8,686 nt of DNA. It comes from JAIBJN01 sp035762005. GTDB taxonomy: Bacteria; Actinomycetota; Thermoleophilia; Gaiellales; Gaiellaceae. Positions 1 through 5,045 of this stretch are shown here, piece after piece. The stretch's first letter is position 1. Each line of letters starts with the position of its first letter. The notes under the pieces were generated by a model. That model ran no database searches. It was not told where the DNA came from and saw only the letters and a program-made list of their open reading frames with translations. The stretch is taken from positions 1 through 8,686 of the forward strand of contig DASTQA010000072.1 of NCBI GenBank assembly GCA_035762005.1, written 5' to 3'. The position numbers were made by a program, and so were the translations under genes.

Positions 1-1073
1 CCGGCGACCGACGCGCCCGTGACCGCGGCGTAGTACCAGGCCGCGCCGGCGAGCGGCAGCTGCGGCCGGAACCGCCCGGCGAGGGCGAGGGCGAGGAAGC
101 CCGTCTGCGCGGCGAGCAGCCGGCGGGCCGTCCGGTCGCGCGGGGCGAGGGCGGCGCTCGCGGCGAGCGCGACGACGTGGAGCGGCCCGCTCGCGTAGCG
201 AAGGAGGCGGTGCGAGACGAGCGCGGCGAAGTAGAGCGGCGGCTGGCCGCGCGGGTCGAGGAGCCCGCCGCGCAGCACCTCCCACCAGGCCCGCGAGAGC
301 ATGCGGGCCTTCCGCGCTCCCTCGCCGCGCGTCGTCGCGAGGGTCGGCTCGTGCGCGACCGCCGCCGGCTCGTAGACCGAGCGCAGGCCCCGCCGGCGCA
401 GCCGGAACGGGAGCCCGATGTCGTGGCTGTGCCCGGGGCCGAGCTCGACGAACGCCGAGCGGCGGACGGCGTAGATGCCGCCGTTCCCCGCCGTGACCGA
501 GCCGCAGGCGGACTCCTGCCGGCGCAGCCAGAGCTCGAAGGCCCAGTAGAGGCCCTCGCGGCTGTCCCCGTTCGCCGTCCCCTCGAGCTCGAGCCGCCCG
601 CAGACGTACCCGACCTCGGGGTCGGCGAGGTTGCGGACGAGGAGGCGGAGCGCGTCCGGCTCCCAGCACGAGTTCGCGTCCGAGAAAGCGAGCACCTCCG
701 CCGTCGTCTCCCGCACGGCCGCGTTCTGGGCGGCGACCTTCCCCCGGCGCGGGAGGTCGAGGAGCCGCACGCCCCGGCCGGCGAAGCGCCCGACCGCCGC
801 CGGCGTCCCGTCGCCGGAGCCGTCCGAGGCAACGACCACGTGGAGGCGCTCGCGCGGGTAGTCGAGGCCGAGGGCGTTCTCGAGCCGCTCGCCGATCACG
901 GCCTCCTCGTCGTGGGCCGCGACGACGAGCGCCACCTCGGGCAGGAACTCCTCGTCGCGACGGGGCGCGTAGCGTCGCAGGCGCGCCGCGGCGGCGGCCG
1001 CGAGCGGGTACCCGGCATGCGTCCAGGCGACGAGCCCGAGCGAGCCCCACATGAGCACCCGCAGCGCGGTCAT
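1..1073 (-). CDS. Family 2 glycosyltransferase, membrane-associated (3' end cut by window edge)
   Basis: Translated by hand on the minus strand from ATG at 1073; 357 codons are open and the frame runs off position 1, so the C-terminus is missing. A hydrophobic N-terminal stretch (about residues 5-30) is followed by a GT-A fold: VALVVAAHDEE (47-57), ASDGSGDGT (82-90) for nucleotide-sugar binding, and FSDAN (130-134) at the usual DxD place. AGNGGIYAVRR (195-205) and HDIGLPFRLRRRGLR (217-231) match the acceptor-site region, and further hydrophobic segments follow from about residue 297. It should transfer a sugar from an activated donor to a growing glycan at the inner membrane face, as in other processive or membrane-anchored GT2 enzymes; donor and acceptor cannot be read from sequence. 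It starts 9 bases after the stop of the upstream GT2 gene, so the two are probably co-transcribed. The class is secure, the specificity unknown. Confidence 0.88.
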   Translation of the reverse strand, partial: MTALRVLMWGSLGLVAWTHAGYPLAAAAAARLRRYAPRRDEEFLPEVALVVAAHDEEAVIGERLENALGLDYPRERLHVVVASDGSGDGTPAAVGRFAGRGVRLLDLPRRGKVAAQNAAVRETTAEVLAFSDANSCWEPDALRLLVRNLADPEVGYVCGRLELEGTANGDSREGLYWAFELWLRRQESACGSVTAGNGGIYAVRRSAFVELGPGHSHDIGLPFRLRRRGLRSVYEPAAVAHEPTLATTRGEGARKARMLSRAWWEVLRGGLLDPRGQPPLYFAALVSHRLLRYASGPLHVVALAASAALAPRDRTARRLLAAQTGFLALALAGRFRPQLPLAGAAWYYAAVTGASVA

Positions 1074-1085
1074 GCGGCGATGCTA
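1074..1085 (-). promoter_or_regulatory. TAGCAT box 6 bases before the start of the second glycosyltransferase
   Basis: On the minus strand, TAGCAT (1085-1080) includes the TAG stop of the upstream gene and is followed by CGCCGC and the ATG at 1073. It closely resembles the element before the first sulfotransferase (TATCAT CGCGCC ATG). It could be an internal -10 box giving a leaderless transcript, but the gene also sits inside an operon and a G-run a little further upstream could act as a weak ribosome binding site. No -35 box was recognised. Confidence 0.3.
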
Positions 1086-2063
1086 CCCCCGCCCGGGCCG
1101 CGCGCCCGCGTCGAGCCCCCGCCCCCGGACCTGGTCCCAGGCGCCCGCGATCATCCCGGTGACGTACCCGGGATCGCGCGTCTGGACGGCCTTGCCGACG
1201 TTGAGGACGAGCGCGCCGGTCATCGCCCACCAGAGCGCCGCCCTGTACTTCGCCGTCTGCGGCATGTTCTTGCGGTGGAGGTAGAGGTGGTTCGCCATGT
1301 TCATGCGCTGCAGCTCGAAGGGCGAGAGCCGCTGCGAGGGTGTCTTCAGGTGCTCGGCCCGGGCCCTCGGCGTCTGCAGGAGGACGTAGCCGCGCTTGCT
1401 CACGCGGTACGAGAAGTCCGTGTCCTCCCGGAACGCGTAGCCGGCGAGGCGCTCGTCGAAGCGCTCGTGCTCGAAGACCGCTCGCCTGAAGGACATGAAC
1501 CACCCGTTGAAGGACTCGACGCGGCGGACGTCGCCTGACTCGGTGAGGGCGTCGGCGAAGAAGCTCGGGCGGACGCGGCCGCTTCCCCCGGGCCCCCAGG
1601 CGTCGAGGCCGAAGACCCTGCGCCAGAGCGCCGGGAGCGGGCGTTGGACGGGCGGTCGCAGGGCGGTCCCCCGCACGCCGCCCAGCTCCGGGCCCCAGCG
1701 CTCGTACTCGGCGAGGACCTCCTCGTGGGCGGTCGGCTCCATGCGGACGTCGTCGTCGACGAGGAAGACGGGATCCCCGGCCGTCCGGTCGACGCCGAGG
1801 TTCCGCTGGACGGTGAGCCCCTGCGGGGCCGGGTGGACGTAGTCGAGCTCGATTCCCGCCTCCGCGCAGAGCTCCTCGATCGCGGCGCGGCTCGGCGTCG
1901 CCTCGCTCGCGTCGACGATGCAGAGCTCCCGCGGGAGCACCGTCTGCCCGACGAGGCTGCGGACGGCGTCCAGGAGGTAGCCGGCCCGGTCGCGCGTCGC
2001 GATCACGAAGCACGAGCCGGCTCTCGGCCTTCCCGCCGGACCCTCCGTCGCCCCTCCCTCCAC
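1083..2063 (-). CDS. Family 2 glycosyltransferase (rhamnosyltransferase-like)
   Basis: A 326-residue protein with a GTG start at 2063. The GT-A nucleotide-binding half starts almost at once: CFVIATRDRAGYLLDAVRSL (18-37), then IVDAS (49-53) and the metal/donor motif VDDDVRMEP (102-110). FNGWFMSFRR (185-194) and REDTDFSYRVSKRG (212-225) hold the acceptor-binding and catalytic-base acidic residues typical of GT2 enzymes that extend surface polysaccharides. A short hydrophobic stretch near 276-292 may dock it on the membrane. No secretion signal is present, so it should act in the cytoplasm on a lipid-linked acceptor. It heads a leftward unit with the next GT2 gene 9 bases downstream and is divergent from the ABC exporter. 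No clear ribosome binding site precedes the GTG; a short in-frame ORF ending in TAG lies just upstream. The exact sugar cannot be told. Confidence 0.9.
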   Translation of the reverse strand: MEGGATEGPAGRPRAGSCFVIATRDRAGYLLDAVRSLVGQTVLPRELCIVDASEATPSRAAIEELCAEAGIELDYVHPAPQGLTVQRNLGVDRTAGDPVFLVDDDVRMEPTAHEEVLAEYERWGPELGGVRGTALRPPVQRPLPALWRRVFGLDAWGPGGSGRVRPSFFADALTESGDVRRVESFNGWFMSFRRAVFEHERFDERLAGYAFREDTDFSYRVSKRGYVLLQTPRARAEHLKTPSQRLSPFELQRMNMANHLYLHRKNMPQTAKYRAALWWAMTGALVLNVGKAVQTRDPGYVTGMIAGAWDQVRGRGLDAGARPGRG

Positions 2064-2072
2064 GCGCCGCCG

Positions 2073-2177
2073 CTAACCCGGGACGACGGTGGGGAGGAGA
2101 GCCATCGCCTCGCGGGAAAGCCGTCCCGTGAGCTCGAGGAGCTCGTCTGGCCGCTCGTCCCGCTTCGGCGCCGGCAC
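2073..2177 (-). CDS. Possible 34-residue leader ORF upstream of the glycosyltransferase
   Basis: GTG at 2177 lies exactly 7 bases after a TACACT box on the minus strand, and the frame ends at TAG (2075-2073), 9 bases before the GTG of the glycosyltransferase. The peptide starts VPAPKRDERPDELLELTGRL and ends LLPTVVPG, with an amphipathic-looking charged/leucine centre. It is in the same frame as the glycosyltransferase, so it could be a translated leader, a coupled small protein, or an N-terminal extension cut by an amber codon or sequencing error. Third positions are mostly G or C. The frame is open further upstream, which is common at this GC content and weakens the case. I recognise no family. 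Confidence 0.3.
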   Translation of the reverse strand: MPAPKRDERPDELLELTGRLSREAMALLPTVVPG

Positions 2178-2184
2178 GAGCGCG

Positions 2185-2190
2185 AGTGTA
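2185..2190 (-). promoter_or_regulatory. Candidate -10 box (TACACT) for the leftward glycosyltransferase unit
   Basis: TACACT fits the TANNNT -10 pattern in a region that is otherwise very GC-rich. It is followed by 7 bases and a GTG, the spacing expected if transcription begins at the start codon. No convincing -35 box lies 16-19 bases upstream. If used, it would drive the short ORF and then both glycosyltransferases. Confidence 0.4.
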
Positions 2191-2269
2191 GCGATGCCTC
2201 TGGCGGCCACCGCCCCGGCGACCCGCTCGGCCCGGCGATCGTCGTGCCGAGCGGGCGAGAGGGAGCATC

Positions 2270-2275
2270 TAATCT
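2270..2275 (+). promoter_or_regulatory. Candidate -10 box (TAATCT) for the rightward ABC exporter unit
   Basis: TAATCT sits in the most AT-rich patch of the 263-base divergent intergenic region and is followed by 7 bases and an ATG at 2283. That spacing matches a leaderless transcript. No -35 hexamer was recognised upstream. It would drive the short proline-rich ORF, the permease and the ATPase. Confidence 0.45.
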
Positions 2276-2282
2276 CTAGACG

Positions 2283-2330
2283 ATGATTCCTCAGCCGGAG
2301 CCCACATCGCCCCCGGCCGCGCGCCCATGA
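2283..2330 (+). CDS. Possible 15-residue proline-rich leader peptide coupled to the permease
   Basis: ATG at 2283, 7 bases after the TAATCT box, opens a 15-codon frame reading MIPQPEPTSPPAARP. Its TGA stop (2328-2330) overlaps the permease ATG (2327-2329) as ATGA, the classic arrangement for translational coupling. Six of fifteen residues are proline. The permease has no visible ribosome binding site, so ribosomes ending the leader could restart there. Alternatively a one- or two-base indel would make this the permease N-terminus, or it is chance. I recognise no family. Confidence 0.35.
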   Translation: MIPQPEPTSPPAARP

Positions 2331-3199
2331 GCACGATCGCCGAGCGCGCCCGCGCACGGCCCGGCCCGGCTGCGGACGAGGTCCAGGTCTACGAGCCGCA
2401 TCGCGCCGGGCTGCCGCCGCTCGGCCCCTACCTTCGCGACCTCTGGCAGCGGCGGCAGTTCGTCTTCGAGCTCGCCCGGTCGAACCTTCGCGCGCAGCAC
2501 TTCAACACCGCCTTCGGGCAGCTCTGGCTCATCCTCAACCCGCTGCTCCTCGCACTCGTCCTCTTCGCCCTCGTCACGATCATCCGGGGCGGAAGCCGCG
2601 GCACCGAGTTCCTCGCCCACCTGATGCTGTCGCTCTTCGCCTTCCGGCTCGTGAGCACCTCGGTCTCGTCGGGCGCCAAGTCGGTGACCCGCGGCGGCCG
2701 GCTCATCCTCAACGCGGCCTTCCCGCGGACGCTCCTCCCGATCGAGTCCACCCTCACGGCGTTCCTGCGCTTCCTGCCCACGCTCGTCCTCTACGCGATC
2801 ATGCACGTCTACGCCGGCCTCCCGGTCGGACCGGAGCTTCTGTGGGCGATCCCGATCGTCGCCTGCCTGCTCGGCTTCGGGCTCGGGGCGGCGATGCTCA
2901 TGGCCACCGCGCAGGTGTACTTCCGCGACCTCGCCAACTTCCTCCCCTACTTCACGCGCATCTGGCTCTACACCTCGCCCGTCATCTACTACGCGCACGA
3001 GGTGCCCGAGCGGCTGAAGCCGATCGTCGCGGCGAACCCGCTCTACCCCATGCTCGCGGCGCTGAGCGAGGCGGTGACCGAAGGTAGGGCGCCGAGCCCC
3101 GGCTACCTGGCTGCGGGCCTCGCGTGGGCCCTCGGCGCGCTCGTCGTGGGCGGCCTCGTCTTCATCTCGAGGGAGAGGGACTTTGCCGTCCGACTCTGA
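2327..3199 (+). CDS. ABC-2 type polysaccharide export permease (Wzm/TagG-like)
   Basis: A 290-residue integral membrane protein of the ABC-2 permease family that exports lipid-linked O-antigen, teichoic acid or capsule chains. A cytoplasmic N-terminal tail is followed by an amphipathic gate-helix region (about 33-60, including LRDLWQRRQFVFELARSNLR), then about six hydrophobic segments near 65-86, 96-113, 140-162, 170-195, 205-222 and 258-281. The family signature YFRDLANFLPYFTRIWLYTS (198-217) and PVIYYAHEVP (218-227) are clear, and the length is typical. It overlaps the ATPase gene by 17 bases, so the two form one exporter. ATG at 2327 is the most upstream start in frame after a TAA at 2270-2272, but no ribosome binding site precedes it; its ATG overlaps the stop of a short leader ORF. 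The exported substrate is inferred from context only. Confidence 0.92.
   Translation: MSTIAERARARPGPAADEVQVYEPHRAGLPPLGPYLRDLWQRRQFVFELARSNLRAQHFNTAFGQLWLILNPLLLALVLFALVTIIRGGSRGTEFLAHLMLSLFAFRLVSTSVSSGAKSVTRGGRLILNAAFPRTLLPIESTLTAFLRFLPTLVLYAIMHVYAGLPVGPELLWAIPIVACLLGFGLGAAMLMATAQVYFRDLANFLPYFTRIWLYTSPVIYYAHEVPERLKPIVAANPLYPMLAALSEAVTEGRAPSPGYLAAGLAWALGALVVGGLVFISRERDFAVRL
3170..3175 (+). promoter_or_regulatory. Strong Shine-Dalgarno sequence for the ABC ATPase
   Basis: AGGGAG lies 7 bases before the TTG at 3183, within the purine run GAGGGAGAGGGA that also encodes the permease C-terminus. It is the clearest ribosome binding site in the window and decides the unusual TTG start. Its presence at an operon-internal gene contrasts with its absence at the first genes of units. 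Confidence 0.75.
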
Positions 3200-4007
3200 G
3201 ACCCGGACCCTCACGGTCGCCGAGCCGCGGGCCGCCGCGGGCGACTGGGCCGTCCGCGTCGACAACCTCTCGGTCACCTACCGCACGGCGGTCGACAAGA
3301 AGCCCACGCTGAAGAAGACGCTCGTGCGGCTGGGCCGGCGCGAGCGGACGGTGCGAGAGATCCACGCCGTCAGGAACGTCACCTTCGCCGTCCCGCACGG
3401 CACCGTCCTCGGCATCGTCGGCGTGAACGGCGCCGGCAAGTCGACGCTCGTCCGCGCGGTCGCGGGCATCCTCCCGCCGAACGAGGGCCGGATCGAGGTG
3501 CACGGCCGCGTCTCGACGCTCCTCGCGCTCGGCGTCGGCTTCAACGGCGACCTCAGCGGCCGCGAGAACGTCCTCCTCGGCGGCCTGGCCGCGGGGCTCA
3601 CCCGCAAGCAGGTGGCGGCGAAGTACGAGGAGATCGCGGAGTTCGCCGAGCTCGGCGACTTCATGGAGCTGCCCATGCGCACGTACTCCTCGGGCATGTA
3701 CGGTCGCCTCGCCTTCTCGGTCGCCGTGAACATGGAGCCGGACATCCTCCTGATCGACGAGGCCCTCTCCGTCGGCGACGCCCGCTTCAAGCAGAAGTCG
3801 TTCGAGAAGATGCGCGAGCTGTGCGCGCAGGCCAGCACGATCGTGCTCGTCAGCCACGGCCTGAACGCGATCCGCAAGCTCTGCAACGAGGTCATCTGGA
3901 TGCACGAGGGCGGGATCGCGATGCGGGACGACCCCGAGACCGTCGTCGAGGCCTACAAGCGGTTCCTCGACGTCGGCGAGAGCGACGTCGCCGACGAGGA
4001 CGTCTGA
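3183..4007 (+). CDS. ABC transporter ATPase for polysaccharide export (Wzt/TagH-like, no C-terminal sugar-binding domain)
   Basis: A 274-residue nucleotide-binding protein that powers export through the permease encoded just upstream. Visible motifs: Walker A GVNGAGKST (80-88), signature region YSSGMYGRL (168-176), Walker B ILLIDEAL (188-195) followed by SVGDARF, and switch histidine SH (224-225). The SSGM signature, the LLALGVGFN...LSGRENV stretch (113-130) and the ALSVGDARFKQK segment are characteristic of the Wzt/TagH/KpsT export subfamily. It ends soon after the ATPase core (acidic tail near 264-274), so it lacks the C-terminal carbohydrate-recognition domain of the O8/O9a Wzt type; substrate choice would not depend on such a domain. 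Start is TTG, supported by a strong ribosome binding site and the 17-base overlap with the permease. It should act as a dimer on the cytoplasmic face. Confidence 0.93.
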   Translation: MPSDSETRTLTVAEPRAAAGDWAVRVDNLSVTYRTAVDKKPTLKKTLVRLGRRERTVREIHAVRNVTFAVPHGTVLGIVGVNGAGKSTLVRAVAGILPPNEGRIEVHGRVSTLLALGVGFNGDLSGRENVLLGGLAAGLTRKQVAAKYEEIAEFAELGDFMELPMRTYSSGMYGRLAFSVAVNMEPDILLIDEALSVGDARFKQKSFEKMRELCAQASTIVLVSHGLNAIRKLCNEVIWMHEGGIAMRDDPETVVEAYKRFLDVGESDVADEDV

Positions 4008-4034
4008 CAGCACGCCCGGCGGCGCGATTATCAT
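4004..4034 (+). promoter_or_regulatory. Candidate promoter of the first sulfotransferase
   Basis: CTGACA (4004-4009, overlapping the TGA stop of the ATPase) resembles a -35 box, and TATCAT (4029-4034) a -10 box, 19 bases apart. ATG at 4041 follows the -10 by 6 bases, so a transcript would begin at or next to the start codon. The 19-base spacer is longer than ideal. No ribosome binding site precedes the ATG, which supports a leaderless message. Confidence 0.45.
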
Positions 4035-4047
4035 CGCGCCATGCCGG
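4016..4047 (+). repeat. Perfect palindrome over the -10 box and start of the first sulfotransferase
   Basis: GGCGCGATTATCATCGCGCC (4021-4040) is a perfect inverted repeat: two 8-base arms around TATC, ending directly against the ATG at 4041. Flanking CCGGC (4016-4020) and GCCGG (4043-4047) extend the dyad if the AT of the start codon is bulged. It covers the TATCAT -10 box, so as DNA it could be an operator; in a read-through transcript it would form a stem hiding the start codon. There is no T-run for a standard terminator. Confidence 0.6.
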
Positions 4048-4994
4048 TCGTCCCCGAGCGCGTGAAGCCTCTCCTGCGGCCCGCACTCCGCCGTTTTCGC
4101 GCCGCGACGGGGAACCGCCGCATCGCTCCCTCGTTCCTCGTCATCGGCGCCCAGCGGGCGGGGACGACGACCCTCTTCTACCACCTCCGCCGGCACCCGA
4201 ACATCACCGCGCCGCGCGGCGCCGACCCTCGTGTCTCGTGGGTGAAGGAGCTCCACTTCTTCGACGAGAAGTTCTCGCTCGGCTTCGACTGGTACCGCTC
4301 CTTCTTCCCGCTCGAGGTCACCCGGCGGATCCACCGCCGCCGCGGTGGCGAGGTCGTCGCCGGCGAGGCGACGCCGTCCTACATCTTCCATCCGCTCGCG
4401 CCGGAGCGGGTCGCCGCGACGCTCCCCGACGTGCGGCTCGTCGCTCTCCTTCGCGACCCGATCGAGCGCGCCTACTCGCACTACCAGCTCATGCGGCGAA
4501 CGGGCCGCGAGACGCTCTCGTTCGAGGAGGCGCTCGCGAAGGAGGAGAAGCGGCTCGCGGCCGTCGCCGGCCGCACGACCGACGACGGCATCGCCCGGCG
4601 CCGCGGCAACTGGCGCCCGGACCACCACCGCCGCCACCGGGCGTACTTCGCCCGCGGTCTCTATGCCGAGCAGCTCGAGCGCTGGTTCGCGCACTTCCCG
4701 CGCGAGCAGCTCCTCGTCGTCCGCGCCGAGGACATGCTCGCCGACCCGGCACGAATCTACGCCGACGTGCTCGCGTTCATCGGCGTCGCGCCGTGGGAGC
4801 CCGAGGACTTCACCCCCCGGAACGTCGGCGCCTACGCGCCGATCGACCCGGAACTCCGCGCGCGTCTGGAGGAGCGCTACGCCGAGCCGAACGAGCGCCT
4901 CAACCGGCTGCTCGGCAGGGACTTCGGGTGGGCCTCGTCCGTCCCAGCCGGGCCCGGCATCGGGGCCCCCCGTCAGGCGAGCGCCGACGGGTAG
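4041..4994 (+). CDS. PAPS-dependent sulfotransferase (heparan sulfotransferase-like), copy 1
   Basis: A 317-residue cytosolic enzyme of the Sulfotransfer_1 superfamily, which moves a sulfuryl group from PAPS to a hydroxyl or amine of a sugar or other acceptor. The 5'-phosphosulfate loop is IGAQRAGTTTLF (35-46). KELHFFDEKF (69-78) is the catalytic-region motif seen in heparan sulfate 3-O- and N-sulfotransferases. LLRDPIERAYSHYQ (136-149) is the 3'-phosphate-binding motif with the conserved Arg and Ser. YAEPNERLNRLLGRDFGW (280-297) is the usual C-terminal closing motif. A basic/histidine cluster DHHRRHRAYFARG (194-206) could bind an anionic acceptor. No signal peptide or membrane segment was seen; the N-terminus is strongly basic. 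It lies 33 bases after the exporter ATPase and 49 bases before a paralogue, suggesting action on the exported glycan. Acceptor and sulfation position are unknown; sulfation of a lipid or small metabolite is possible. Confidence 0.9.
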   Translation: MPVVPERVKPLLRPALRRFRAATGNRRIAPSFLVIGAQRAGTTTLFYHLRRHPNITAPRGADPRVSWVKELHFFDEKFSLGFDWYRSFFPLEVTRRIHRRRGGEVVAGEATPSYIFHPLAPERVAATLPDVRLVALLRDPIERAYSHYQLMRRTGRETLSFEEALAKEEKRLAAVAGRTTDDGIARRRGNWRPDHHRRHRAYFARGLYAEQLERWFAHFPREQLLVVRAEDMLADPARIYADVLAFIGVAPWEPEDFTPRNVGAYAPIDPELRARLEERYAEPNERLNRLLGRDFGWASSVPAGPGIGAPRQASADG

Positions 4995-5002
4995 CCGGCG
5001 CG

Positions 5003-5020
5003 GGCGCCGTCTCGGGCGCC
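5003..5020 (+). other. GC-rich stem-loop between the sulfotransferase genes
   Basis: GGCGCC (5003-5008) and GGCGCC (5015-5020) can pair around GTCTCG. It lies in the 49-base gap after the stop of copy 1. There is no T-tract, so it is only a weak terminator or processing-site candidate, and GC-rich sequence forms such stems often. Confidence 0.3.
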
Positions 5021-5039
5021 TCCGCGCCGTGGACGCCGT

Positions 5040-5045
5040 TACGAT
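5040..5045 (+). promoter_or_regulatory. Candidate -10 box (TACGAT) of the second sulfotransferase
   Basis: TACGAT is followed by 7 bases and a GTG at 5053, matching the leaderless spacing of the first copy. It overlaps an ATG at 5044, so if this promoter is used the GTG, three codons later in the same frame, would be the real start. No -35 box was recognised. The bases GGCACGTGCC (5048-5057) form a small palindrome over the GTG. Confidence 0.35.

Noticed and set aside
177..1538. Long plus-strand open frame of 453 codons
   Set aside because: It lies antisense to two well-supported glycosyltransferases, is full of Arg/Ala/Pro/Glu without motifs, and reflects the scarcity of stop codons at this GC content.
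4345..5043. Upstream in-frame extension of the second sulfotransferase
   Set aside because: It overlaps the first sulfotransferase in another frame and reads as Ser/Arg low complexity; homology begins only after 5044.
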